Shown here piece after piece: positions 8,012 to 15,744 of a stretch of 15,744 nucleotides of DNA. The stretch is taken from positions 1 through 15,744 of the forward strand of contig JBCDGZ010000160.1 of the NCBI GenBank assembly GCA_038750655.1, read 5' to 3'. The translations under genes were made by a program, and so were the position numbers. Under the pieces are notes generated by a model. It was given only the letters and a program-made list of their open reading frames with translations, searched no databases and was not told the DNA's origin. Every line of letters begins with the position of its first letter. Within the stretch, counting starts at the first letter, position 1. The stretch is from JBCDGZ01 sp038750655. GTDB taxonomy: Bacteria > Bacteroidota > Bacteroidia > Chitinophagales > Saprospiraceae.

Positions 8012-8608
8012 ATGATAGCAACAAATGTACAGCCCTTTATGTTTGAACAAGACAACATGGATAACATCTTGTCAGTCTTAGATAAGGGCGGATTGATCCT
8101 CTACCCTACAGATACTATTTGGGGCATCGGTTGTGATGCCTGTAACGAGATGGCCATCAATCGCATCTACGCCTTGAAGCGCCGCTCTCCGGAGACCGAT
8201 CTGGTCGTTCTGGTGGATTCGATGAGTATGTTAAAAAAATACGTCCGCCATGTCCATCCCCGCATCGATACGCTACTGCATTACCACGTCCGCCCGCTGA
8301 CGGTGGTGTACGCCGATGCTCGCAACTTGCCATCTAACGTGGTGGCTCAAGACGGGAGCATCAGCATCCGTATTGCTCAGGATGAATTCTGCCGGGAGCT
8401 GATTGCAGCTTTTGGACGCCCAATTATCGCCTCCTCGGCCAGTGTGAGTGGAGAGTCGGCTCCGGCCAGCTTTGGCAGCGTTAGTTCGCAGATCATTCAG
8501 AACGTCGATTATGTCGTCAAACACCGTCAATACGATACAGAGGCGCGGGAGCCCAGTGTGCTCATCAAGGTCGATGAGGAGGGCGAATTGCTCTTTTTGC
8601 GGGATTAG
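8012..8608 (+). CDS. tsaC: Threonylcarbamoyl-AMP synthase, YrdC/Sua5/TsaC family
   Basis: The enzyme makes L-threonylcarbamoyl-AMP from threonine, bicarbonate and ATP. This is the first step of the universal t6A modification at position 37 of tRNAs reading ANN codons, in the cytoplasm. The 198 residues cover a YrdC domain without the C-terminal Sua5 domain. Visible motifs are YPTDTIWGIG (31-40), the basic KRR at 56-58, RPLTVVY (94-100), DGSISIRI (114-121), RPIIASSASVSGE (136-148) and PSVLIK (181-186). The usual S-A-N of the family is S-A-S here, and the PGP before LT reads HVRP; both are mild departures. The ATG at 8012 is used; ATGs at 8039 and 8057 are alternatives that also keep the domain. 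It is divergent from the surface-protein array. 113 bases separate it from the next gene. Confidence 0.94.
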   Translation: MIATNVQPFMFEQDNMDNILSVLDKGGLILYPTDTIWGIGCDACNEMAINRIYALKRRSPETDLVVLVDSMSMLKKYVRHVHPRIDTLLHYHVRPLTVVYADARNLPSNVVAQDGSISIRIAQDEFCRELIAAFGRPIIASSASVSGESAPASFGSVSSQIIQNVDYVVKHRQYDTEAREPSVLIKVDEEGELLFLRD

Positions 8609-8653
8609 TGAGCCAAGAAAGGAAACTTAAAAACCTAATTTTTCGGTTTCAGC

Positions 8654-8684
8654 TTGACATTCGGCCGCAAGCAAGCGATATTTG
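8654..8684 (+). promoter_or_regulatory. Candidate promoter of the small exported protein gene
   Basis: TTG at 8654-8656 and GATATTTG at 8677-8684 (7 of 8 to the TAnnTTTG pattern when unspecified positions are counted) are separated by 20 bases, within the 17-23 range known for Bacteroidota. The ATG follows 37 bases later. A 10-base-pair dyad (8662-8671/8681-8690) covers the spacer and the -7 box. Confidence 0.4.
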
Positions 8685-8690
8685 CGGCTG
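8662..8690. repeat. Dyad/hairpin overlapping promoter candidate
   Basis: CGGCCGCAAG (8662-8671) pairs with TTTGCGGCTG (8681-8690), leaving a 9-base loop. Seven central pairs are perfect Watson-Crick and two pairs are G-U. It could end the upstream YrdC transcript, though no clean U-tract follows. It could equally be an operator over the promoter of the next gene. Confidence 0.45.
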
Positions 8691-8721
8691 TATCTCTATT
8701 TACATCAACTAAATTCGAAAC

Positions 8722-9285
8722 ATGAAAACTGTGTACGGATTCTTATCCACCCTAGTGCTGTGCTGCATCTTTTTCAGCTTCACCACTCCCACTACCTCTA
8801 CTGCTGATCGCCCTATTCCACTCGTAGAGCGCGTCGTACTGGACGGTAAACTCACCATCAAAGTCCCCGAAGGCTTCCGACTGATGACAGCGGAAGAAAT
8901 CGAAGCGAGATACCCCTCTGGCAACCGTCCAGCTCTGGTATATACGGATGAATCACTGTCTGTCAACATTGCCATCAACCACACCCAGAATCCTGCGGCG
9001 GCTGATCAACTGCCAGAATTTCTCTCGGCCTTCGAAGGTCAGTTCGAGCAATCGGGCATGGTCGAAAAATGGATTCGCAAAGATATGGTTAAGGTCAAAG
9101 GCCAGGACGCTGTCCAGCTGGAAATGATGACCAAAGCTCCTAATACAGAAATTTACAATATGGTTACAGGCACTGTACTAGAAGAGCGCCTTTTGCTGGT
9201 TTCTTTCAACTGCGTTGAGCGTTTGAAAGACATCTGGCGGCCCGTCGCGGTACAGGTTTCTGAGTCGATTACAACGAAGAAGTAG
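8722..9285 (+). CDS. Small exported protein of unknown function
   Basis: Encodes 187 residues with a hydrophobic N-terminal segment (about 6-20) and a probable signal peptidase I site after TSTA (residue 28). The cysteines at 14-15 do not sit in a proper lipobox, since leucine rather than G/A/S precedes them, so a lipoprotein is not favoured. The mature part has an alternating strand/helix look: LTIKVPEGFRLMTAEEIEARY (from residue 44), a NRPALVYTD segment (68-76) and a C-terminal half rich in beta-strand-like stretches. The pattern recalls periplasmic DcrB/PsbP-like domains, but that is weak and untested. No catalytic motif is visible. It may be transcribed with the YrdC gene (113-base gap) or from its own candidate promoter, and a strong terminator follows 26 bases after the stop. 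Confidence 0.85.
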   Translation: MKTVYGFLSTLVLCCIFFSFTTPTTSTADRPIPLVERVVLDGKLTIKVPEGFRLMTAEEIEARYPSGNRPALVYTDESLSVNIAINHTQNPAAADQLPEFLSAFEGQFEQSGMVEKWIRKDMVKVKGQDAVQLEMMTKAPNTEIYNMVTGTVLEERLLLVSFNCVERLKDIWRPVAVQVSESITTKK

Positions 9286-9310
9286 GGCTTAGGGCTTACT
9301 TTTTTGTAGG

Positions 9311-9345
9311 AAAAATCCCGGCGAGTGTAGCTTGTCGGGATTTTT
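9311..9345. terminator. Bidirectional intrinsic terminator
   Basis: The outer arms AAAAATCCCG (9311-9320) and CGGGATTTTT (9336-9345) are perfect reverse complements. The stem continues inward (GCGAG 9321-9325 with CTTGT 9331-9335, two G-U pairs) to a 5-base loop, giving 15 pairs. A-tract on one side and T-tract on the other allow termination in both directions. It lies exactly between two convergent genes and abuts the stop codon of the leftward one. Confidence 0.9.
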
Positions 9346-11100
9346 TTATTGAGATTTGAGGAGTCTGCCTTTAGCGAGTACTTGATTGGATTTGATAATT
9401 TGGTAAAAATAAAGGCCTGCCACCCAGCCTCCGGCTTCAATTCTTTGTTGTGCCCCATCTATCCGCTGTTCGTCTACCAGTCGCCCTAATATATCGTGAA
9501 TTTGAACAATCGCCCCCTCTTCTACTCGCGTGCTCTTTAGGTAAAAATAATCAGAAAAAGGGTTCGGAAAGACCTTCGTTGATAGCGAAGAAATTTCGGT
9601 TATAGACGTAGGAATACCCAGATACAAGGTTTGGCATTGGGTATCGCTGCCCAGGGCATTGCTCACCGTCAGGCAAACTTCATAGCGGCCATTATCGACG
9701 AAGCGGTAGTAGGGGGGATGCTGCTCGTCGGAGCGGCCCTGGCCGTCGCCGAAGTCCCAGCTCCAGTCGGTTGGCGTGTAGGCGGACAGGTCGGTGAAGT
9801 GGATCAGCAGGCTGTCGAGGGTATCGCGATCGAAGCGGAAGCGCGCCCAGGGGGGGCTGCTTAGGCCGAGGGTGTCGCAGGGGCTGCCCTGCTCGGGGCC
9901 GAGGCGGTAGTTGGGCAGATTGGGCAGGGTGAAGGCGTTGAAGGCAGGCAGCTGGATGTGGTGTTGGCGAACTTCGCAGGCCAGGCCAGGGCGGTCGGGG
10001 TATTGGATGACGTGGAGGTATTGGGAGTTGACGTTGGGGATATTGATATAGATACGGCCATCGGGCGCCAGCTGCATCATGAAAAAGCGGTTGTGGTACA
10101 GCAGTCCTTGATTGTTGCCCAGGAAGCCGTCGTATTCCGCTACCAGAACGCCGGAGTCGAAGACATTGGGGGCTTGGAGGTCGTACTGCCAGATTTCTTC
10201 CCATAGGGAGATGTAGAGGTAGCGGGAGTTGGGCGAGAAGGCTACGCCGCCGGGTAAGCCGCGGTCAATAGCGTGAGGCTGGTGATTGCTCAATAGGCCA
10301 GTACAGCGATCAAAGTCGTAGAGATCAATGTAAGATTGATTGGTAATTCCATTTCCATTATATCTGACATAAAAACGACCGTCAGGAGAAAAAACGGCCT
10401 GCCCTAAATCTTCTATAACGGTATCACCAGTTATCTGTTTTCCTTGCTCCTCGACTCCTGTTGGAGAAAGTAAATAGCGGTAATAGGAATTCGAACCATA
10501 TTCTCCAATAATTATCCACCAATCTCGTCCATTACCATGCCGTGTAGCAGTAAATTGCCCACTAGAGAGTGTATCAGTATTTAATTCTTCATTCCTCAGC
10601 GTAACCAGCCCACTTCCATCATTACCGTTCATATCTATTTCCGAAAGATACAAGGGAGCAACGCGGGAGGTAATACTTTGGCCTGGCGGCCTGAAATAAA
10701 AAACATCACTCCCCAAATGAATACATCTATTGTTGGACTCAGGAATAGGCAGAATCAGACTCCCTTGTGGGGTCGTCAATCCTCCAGCGAAATACATATA
10801 ATCCAGCAATTCCCCCCCATTTTCTATGATCTCATGATTACTATTTTTGATATCTATACCATTGGAATAGCAAAGCAACTGTCCCTCATTATCCGATATG
10901 ATAGACGCTGCTATATTAAAATCAAAATCCTGAAAATAAATCTCCATTCTTGGAGGATACTGCTTGAAATCCAGAATGCTGGTGGTATACAGCGGATCAA
11001 AAGCATTGCCTCTACCCAGCATCCAGATATAGTCTTCTTTTTGGGCCTGGCTGGTGGACATGACAATCAGCAAAAGATATATTGTTGTACAAATACGCAT
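9346..11100 (-). CDS. T9SS type A cargo protein with propeller-like N-terminus and PKD domain
   Basis: A predicted secreted protein of 584 residues. Signal peptide 1-19 (SQA/Q). Residues 20-410 contain repeated strand-forming blades such as QAVFSPDGRFYVRY (234-247), GGVAFSPNSRYLYISLW (284-300) and MQLAPDGRIYINIPN (342-356), typical of WD40/TolB-like beta-propellers. One PKD domain follows at about 418-495 (DWSWDFGDG at 445-453). A type A T9SS sorting domain occupies about 502-584, with the VFPNPFSDYF motif (510-519) and a closing GRLLKSQ. Propellers of this kind usually bind ligands or proteins; no catalytic site was recognised. The 3' half is strikingly G+C-rich compared with the 5' half. 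Two 7-base G/C tracts (9850-9856, 10812-10818) lie in the coding region. The ATG is supported by the signal peptide. Confidence 0.92.
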   Translation of the reverse strand: MRICTTIYLLLIVMSTSQAQKEDYIWMLGRGNAFDPLYTTSILDFKQYPPRMEIYFQDFDFNIAASIISDNEGQLLCYSNGIDIKNSNHEIIENGGELLDYMYFAGGLTTPQGSLILPIPESNNRCIHLGSDVFYFRPPGQSITSRVAPLYLSEIDMNGNDGSGLVTLRNEELNTDTLSSGQFTATRHGNGRDWWIIIGEYGSNSYYRYLLSPTGVEEQGKQITGDTVIEDLGQAVFSPDGRFYVRYNGNGITNQSYIDLYDFDRCTGLLSNHQPHAIDRGLPGGVAFSPNSRYLYISLWEEIWQYDLQAPNVFDSGVLVAEYDGFLGNNQGLLYHNRFFMMQLAPDGRIYINIPNVNSQYLHVIQYPDRPGLACEVRQHHIQLPAFNAFTLPNLPNYRLGPEQGSPCDTLGLSSPPWARFRFDRDTLDSLLIHFTDLSAYTPTDWSWDFGDGQGRSDEQHPPYYRFVDNGRYEVCLTVSNALGSDTQCQTLYLGIPTSITEISSLSTKVFPNPFSDYFYLKSTRVEEGAIVQIHDILGRLVDEQRIDGAQQRIEAGGWVAGLYFYQIIKSNQVLAKGRLLKSQ

Positions 11101-11113
11101 GGGAGTCCAAAAA

Positions 11114-11128
11114 TTCTTGGTTCAAGAA
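11114..11128. repeat. Short palindrome upstream of the propeller gene
   Basis: TTCTTG (11114-11119) and CAAGAA (11123-11128) are exact reverse complements around a 3-base centre. They lie 14-28 bases before the ATG at 11100, where an operator or leader hairpin could act. Function is inferred only. Confidence 0.3.
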
Positions 11129-11131
11129 AAC

Positions 11132-11164
11132 GGAAGAAAATAAAGATAAGCTTTATTTTCCTCC
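11132..11164 (-). terminator. Probable terminator of the large beta-helix gene
   Basis: GAAAATAAAG (11136-11145) and CTTTATTTTC (11151-11160) form a perfect 10-base-pair stem around a 5-base loop. It is extended by GGA/TCC after one mismatch. In the leftward direction it is followed by GTTTTCTT. It sits 30 bases after the stop codon at 11194. The A+T-rich stem is weaker than the one at 9311-9345. Confidence 0.45.
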
Positions 11165-11193
11165 ATTCCCGTTTAAATTAGAGCAATAACACG

Positions 11194-14100
11194 CTATTTT
11201 CTCAGAATTAACAGTTTGTCTCGAAGAACTAGAGTTCCTTCGGTATCCCGAATGACATAAAAATACATTCCTTCAGGCAGTGTAGCGATGCTAATGGCCT
11301 GATTGGTTAGAAAGGTCTGCTGCAAGCAAGACTTACCGTTCAGACTGTAGATATCAATGGTCAAATCAAGCTGCTTCTCTTCTTCATATTGAATATACAA
11401 GACATCGGCAGCGGGATTGGGATACACCTTAAGAAGCAAGTCTTCTTTTTCCGATTGTTTGAAGAGGGCTCGATCTTCCAGTACATTCGCACAGGCTTCA
11501 TCATCATTGTAATACTGAGGGGCAAAGAGCGCTTGTAAGGCCCGGGCCTGATGTACAGCCCGCCCCCCTACGAGTGGGCACTGGGCCGCAACTCCATTAA
11601 TTTGATTTTGCTGGATAGTATCAAAAGTATGGATACCTTTGGCTAAAGTATTGAGGTAAATTTGATTGATCATTCGCTCGTTCAACTCGTATACCTTTGC
11701 TGCATCTAAAACTGTATTTTGTGCAATCAGATCATCAACATAACTTAATCGACTCTGCCAATCCATCGACTCGATCTGATCAATCTGGCCTGATACGCCG
11801 CCCAATACTTCCACCAGACTGTCCCGAGTCCCTGTCCCTTCAATAGCTCCAAAACCCAGTTGCTCATTAGCTGCCTGAATCTCTTGTATAAGGCTATGAT
11901 ACTGGGTGTAGAGGGAAGATAAGGTTTCATCAGCCGAGGCTGCAAAGAGTTGATGTATGCCATTTCGCAAACTGTGGAACTGCTCTAGCGTACTTCCTGC
12001 ACTGGATTGATAGAATTGATCTATGTCAGCATCCTGCCCTAGTAAATGGGGTAGGCAATTCAACTTTTGTAATAAGCGATGCTGCTCTCGATTGTGAATA
12101 CCTTCGTTGAGTAAATTCGTACTGCCTAGTGCTGTAGCCGCCCAGTTGTCAATGGTATTAATCCCTTCCTCGCTAATTTGGTGAATGCAAGGTCCATCAG
12201 GGGGCAGTAGAGGATTATGGGGGGGGTCGTTGCAGTAATAGCTGCAAGCAGGATCATTACCTTCGAATAAAAACCACTCCTGGGGTGTTCCACCTCCAAA
12301 GACCTGTATAAAATCATACTCTCTAGGAAGTAAGTTAGAATTCGTGATAAACTGAGATCTTAGAACATCAACCGAACTTGAATTCGAATAAAAAAACGCA
12401 TCCGACTGCACACAATTCGCCCCTGCCCAACTATTACCATGCAAATCCTGCAAACCTATAATGGCATCCCCCAACACCAGACCATCGGCATGATTTCCAA
12501 AATCAGTATTCCTAAATACCGTACCCATGCAGCCACCATTGAAAAGTGTCCCATAGAAGCTGTTGTCAACCGTATTGCAGCAGTACAGATTGCCCGGCGA
12601 ATCGCAAGCCGAAATCCCTGCAAATATTTGACCGCCATTGGTGGTAACCCGATTGTTAAACAGCTGTGCTCCACTCACTACATCTAAATGAATACCGGTA
12701 CTGCCAATAAAAGACGCATTGCCCGCGTAACGAATATTGGTATTGTTTTCTACCGTAATCTCCCCTGTAGAATTACTTAGCCAAATGCCATTACCACCTT
12801 CAAAGGTAATATCGGGGTTGTCTTTGATACTGAGGCGGGAAGTACAAAAAGCGGCATAGACTGCAAAGGCATTGGTTGCTGTTCTTTTGTACAAAGTATT
12901 TTGAATCACTTGAACAGGCGCGCGGCTTCCGGTGTAATGCCACAGTTCGATGCAGGAGCGATTGGAAGTAATGCGGTTATTGCCAATGAAGGCAGAACGA
13001 CCAGCACCATTGTACAACAGAACTCCTCCCCCATCGCTGTCTATAGTGCTGTTGCGAATGATGGGATGGCTGCCCCAACCCAAAACGCCGGTATTGACCC
13101 CAGTCATTTGCGCTGCATCTGTAACAATTTGAGTAGAATTATTCAGGTATATTCCAACAGCTCGCTCGATCAAATTACTGATGCGGGGTTCTTGAATCTG
13201 AATACCGAAACAATTGTTCAAGTATATCCCGTGCTGCAAGCCATTGTAAATCGTGGCGGCGGGTGTACCCCAAAAGCCTCCAATGACGATGCTCTGTGCG
13301 TTGTTAAGCTGTACCCCAGCCCAACTGCGGCTACTGCTCGTTCCTGGCTGACCGGTGTATCTCGGCAGCAAATCATCGGTACATTGAAAGGCTACCCTAT
13401 CCAGACGCATATTCACAAACTGACTGCTTCCTCCTCCCGTTACAGGCGTATAGACACCTACATAATTTTTATTAAACACACTCCTGAAAACGTCTAATGA
13501 GGATTGATGGCTAGCGTTGACCGCCCAGTGAGCATCTTCAACTAAAGAGCGGCTAAGGGTCAAGTTGGCCCCCTCATTGATCTCTATGCCCTGCCACATC
13601 TGATCACAGCCATAAAGATGTACTTGATCTAGTTCCAGCCTTCTAAAATCATCAATAATAATTCTGGCTCCGGGAAGCATTTGGATCTCTCCGCCTGTGA
13701 TGCGGTAGGTTGATGTGTTGACGATTAACGTTCCACTAATTGCAATACAACTGCCTGTATTGTTAAGACTACTAAAAGGTAGATTAGTATCGGTGAGCAA
13801 TGTCCCCGCTCCGGCATTGATGACCGTGGGGCAATCGCAGAGGTTGCCCGGGCATTCTTCGATCACAATCGTCTGAGTCGTGGTGCTGCTGTTGCCGCAG
13901 TCGTCGGTCACGGTATGTGTTACGGTAAAAGTGCCCACTTGCTGGAAATCATGAGCTGGGTTTACGGCGGTGCTTTCGATGGTACTCAGGTTGCCGTCGA
14001 AGTCCCATTGATGTTGCTCTCCATTCATTGCAGTGCTGAAGAAGTTGACTAGTGTCGAGCATTCTTCAATGCTGTACATAAAATCAGCATTGGGAACAGA

Positions 14101-15744
14101 AATATTAATGCTTATGACTTCTGTATGGGAACTTGTTCCACAAATACTACTTACGGTGTGAAGGGCATTATAAATTCCTGTTTCAGTGTAGGTATGCAAA
14201 GGATTAACTTGTGATGAGAAGTTTCCATCTCCGAAATCCCAATCGTGAATGATATTAACAGTTTGGTCTGTGCTGGTAAACTGGACAGTACCGCACTCCA
14301 AAATCAAAAAAGTAAAATCAGGTGTCGGTAGGGATGGATCAATTACTAGCTCTTGTTCATAAGTAATTTGTTCACAATCATTGAATACAGTATGTCTTAC
14401 TATGTAAGTACCAGGAGCTGAGTAATTATGTACGGGATTGGCTGTATTCGAGATAGAATTATCCCCAAAGTCCCACGAATGATTCGTTGATGTGCTCTGG
14501 TCATTACTTGTGAACGACACGGTCAAACAATTGATATCGTAGGTAAATTCGGCAGTCCTCAAACACTGACGAGTAATTACAATATCATCAATTAAAATCC
14601 TTGAAAAAGGATTTCCTACCTCCGGAGAGAAACCGATATAGTTGATGGGTACTGAGCCCGTATTTTCCCATTCAATGGTATAATCTGCGAAATTGGGCTG
14701 ATCTGAACATCTACCTGAATTGCTCAGATTTGTGATCGGTACAGCATCTAAGCAGGTAAAACTGGGATTACTACTATTACAATCATCTGGTGTACATGAT
14801 GGGTCAATGGAGGAAACTAATGGTGAGCAAGGATAAAACTCTCCTCCAAATATCTCCAAGCTACGAGGGAGGATACCTGCAGAGGCTTTAAAATTAATTG
14901 TTGCTTTACAATCAGGTATTATAGGGGTCTCTAAAGGCAGAAAAAAGCCTTCTTTGTTTGTAGAAAATCCTCCCATAAAAACGTATTTGTTACCAGTGAG
15001 ATCTTCGCAGATGTCAATGCTATTTGAATTGAACGAAGCGCCACCTGTCACCCAATACCCTTCTCCCAGCTCGTAATGTAGTGCCCATACATTGGCCCGT
15101 GCAGTAAAGTCCTCAAAACCATTAGTACATACTAGATTTTCACAGATGTCAATATTTTCACATATTGCATCCATGCAGGGACCAACTTCCACAATGATCT
15201 CTGAATTACTCATTTTACAATCGCATCCCTCTACAGTATAGTAAAGGGTAAAGCTGCCTTGCTCGCTAATTATTACTTCAAATACTCCTGGCGAAAGCAT
15301 TTCTATTTCAACAAAATTGTCGTGTGCAGAATGGTTAAACACATCCGTTACAACAAGTGGATCACCATTAGTAAAATCATTGCATAGCAGATCTGATGCG
15401 GTGATGACTAGAGCCTCATCTTGGCACACATAATAGGGTTGCATACAACAAGATATTGGTAATTCATAAAATCTATGTGGATTAGGAGTGTCCATCGATA
15501 GCACAAAACAACCATCACAACCACTAGTTTTGTATCCCATTGTACAAAGGATTTCAAGTTCATCAGCGGTGAATATCCTTCTTGTAACACCAGAGGTCAA
15601 TACAGGCTGCATAACATAGTCCTGATTAGCTCCATTACAATTATTGCTAAGGTGACTTAAAGCATTAGCAATTGAGCCTGGATTGCCGGTTAACATTCCT
15701 CCTGAAATAGGAGCTATTGCATTTTCACCAAAAACGAAATCAAC
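11194..15744 (-). CDS. Very large T9SS type A multidomain protein: protease tail, PKD and beta-helix (5' end outside window)
   Basis: The frame stays open to the window edge, so the start is missing; an internal ATG at 15696 is not the true start. 1,516 codons are visible (numbered from the edge). Domains: a tail resembling the end of metzincin-type peptidases (ALSHL near 28, YVMQPVL at 43-49, ADELEILCTMGY at 60-71); an Ig/cadherin-like part (about 107-190, SDLLCNDFTNGDPLVVTDV); a probable jelly-roll segment (about 203-394); three PKD domains (about 396-468, 473-546, 551-628; WDFGD in the first two, QWDFDG in the third); a right-handed parallel beta-helix of short G-N-rich turns (about 638-1156); a mostly helical block (about 1180-1420) with the AAQCPLVGGRAVHQARAL motif; and a type A T9SS sorting domain (1436-1516, VYPNPAADVLYIQY). 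Beta-helices often bind or cleave polysaccharide, but no catalytic residues are identified. The 8-base G/C tract at 12219-12226 encodes DPPH. Confidence 0.93.
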   Translation of the reverse strand, partial: VDFVFGENAIAPISGGMLTGNPGSIANALSHLSNNCNGANQDYVMQPVLTSGVTRRIFTADELEILCTMGYKTSGCDGCFVLSMDTPNPHRFYELPISCCMQPYYVCQDEALVITASDLLCNDFTNGDPLVVTDVFNHSAHDNFVEIEMLSPGVFEVIISEQGSFTLYYTVEGCDCKMSNSEIIVEVGPCMDAICENIDICENLVCTNGFEDFTARANVWALHYELGEGYWVTGGASFNSNSIDICEDLTGNKYVFMGGFSTNKEGFFLPLETPIIPDCKATINFKASAGILPRSLEIFGGEFYPCSPLVSSIDPSCTPDDCNSSNPSFTCLDAVPITNLSNSGRCSDQPNFADYTIEWENTGSVPINYIGFSPEVGNPFSRILIDDIVITRQCLRTAEFTYDINCLTVSFTSNDQSTSTNHSWDFGDNSISNTANPVHNYSAPGTYIVRHTVFNDCEQITYEQELVIDPSLPTPDFTFLILECGTVQFTSTDQTVNIIHDWDFGDGNFSSQVNPLHTYTETGIYNALHTVSSICGTSSHTEVISINISVPNADFMYSIEECSTLVNFFSTAMNGEQHQWDFDGNLSTIESTAVNPAHDFQQVGTFTVTHTVTDDCGNSSTTTQTIVIEECPGNLCDCPTVINAGAGTLLTDTNLPFSSLNNTGSCIAISGTLIVNTSTYRITGGEIQMLPGARIIIDDFRRLELDQVHLYGCDQMWQGIEINEGANLTLSRSLVEDAHWAVNASHQSSLDVFRSVFNKNYVGVYTPVTGGGSSQFVNMRLDRVAFQCTDDLLPRYTGQPGTSSSRSWAGVQLNNAQSIVIGGFWGTPAATIYNGLQHGIYLNNCFGIQIQEPRISNLIERAVGIYLNNSTQIVTDAAQMTGVNTGVLGWGSHPIIRNSTIDSDGGGVLLYNGAGRSAFIGNNRITSNRSCIELWHYTGSRAPVQVIQNTLYKRTATNAFAVYAAFCTSRLSIKDNPDITFEGGNGIWLSNSTGEITVENNTNIRYAGNASFIGSTGIHLDVVSGAQLFNNRVTTNGGQIFAGISACDSPGNLYCCNTVDNSFYGTLFNGGCMGTVFRNTDFGNHADGLVLGDAIIGLQDLHGNSWAGANCVQSDAFFYSNSSSVDVLRSQFITNSNLLPREYDFIQVFGGGTPQEWFLFEGNDPACSYYCNDPPHNPLLPPDGPCIHQISEEGINTIDNWAATALGSTNLLNEGIHNREQHRLLQKLNCLPHLLGQDADIDQFYQSSAGSTLEQFHSLRNGIHQLFAASADETLSSLYTQYHSLIQEIQAANEQLGFGAIEGTGTRDSLVEVLGGVSGQIDQIESMDWQSRLSYVDDLIAQNTVLDAAKVYELNERMINQIYLNTLAKGIHTFDTIQQNQINGVAAQCPLVGGRAVHQARALQALFAPQYYNDDEACANVLEDRALFKQSEKEDLLLKVYPNPAADVLYIQYEEEKQLDLTIDIYSLNGKSCLQQTFLTNQAISIATLPEGMYFYVIRDTEGTLVLRDKLLILRK

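Noticed and set aside
8760..8770. Cysteines C14-C15 in the 187-residue protein as a lipoprotein site.
   Set aside because: The preceding residues are L-V-L, which does not satisfy the lipobox requirement for G, A or S before the cysteine.
12901..13497. 198-codon plus-strand frame opposite the beta-helix.
   Set aside because: Antisense to a continuous beta-helix coding sequence, with low-complexity content and no signal peptide or family motif.
1..15744. Search by eye for CRISPR arrays, insertion sequences, integrases, toxin-antitoxin or defence genes.
   Set aside because: No regularly spaced repeats, transposase or integrase motifs, or toxin-like small gene pairs were found; repeats present are domain-level duplications.

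Overview
The window looks like chromosomal DNA of a Bacteroidota bacterium, most likely of the Saprospiria (Lewinella/Haliscomenobacter type). The grounds are several large exported proteins ending in type IX secretion system (T9SS) sorting domains of both the type A and the type B (gliding-motility-associated, CHU_C) kind, many PKD domains, a Bacteroidota-style L19 and short YrdC protein, the near absence of Shine-Dalgarno sites, and promoter candidates of the TTG...TAnnTTTG type. The taxonomic placement is inference.

Layout. At 192-551 (minus) lies rplS (ribosomal protein L19) behind its own promoter candidate. Upstream of it, in the same orientation, is a head-to-tail array of three paralogous genes (643-2868, 2989-5250, 5363-7612), each about 750 residues. 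Each has a signal peptide, a cysteine-rich N-terminal module of about 300 residues opening with HIIGG, four PKD or PKD-like domains and a type B T9SS C-terminal domain. A 399-base non-coding divergent region (7613-8011) with several inverted repeats separates the array from two plus-strand genes: a YrdC/Sua5-family threonylcarbamoyl-AMP synthase (8012-8608) and a small exported protein of unknown function (8722-9285).

A long-stem bidirectional terminator (9311-9345) closes this pair against the next minus-strand gene (9346-11100), a secreted protein with a beta-propeller-like N-terminus, one PKD domain and a type A T9SS sorting domain. The right third is one very large minus-strand gene (11194 to beyond the window edge). 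It is a mosaic: the tail of a metzincin-like protease domain, an Ig/cadherin-like segment, a probable jelly-roll segment, three PKD domains, a long right-handed beta-helix, a helical block and a type A sorting domain.

How they fit together. Five of the eight genes encode predicted T9SS cargo, so the locus is best read as a cell-surface/secreted protein island sitting beside housekeeping genes (rplS, tsaC). No secretion machinery, defence system, mobile element, CRISPR, tRNA or rRNA is visible. The most novel item is the tandem triplet with its shared, apparently uncharacterised cysteine-rich HIIGG module. The functions of all the surface proteins (adhesion, gliding, degradation) remain unproven.
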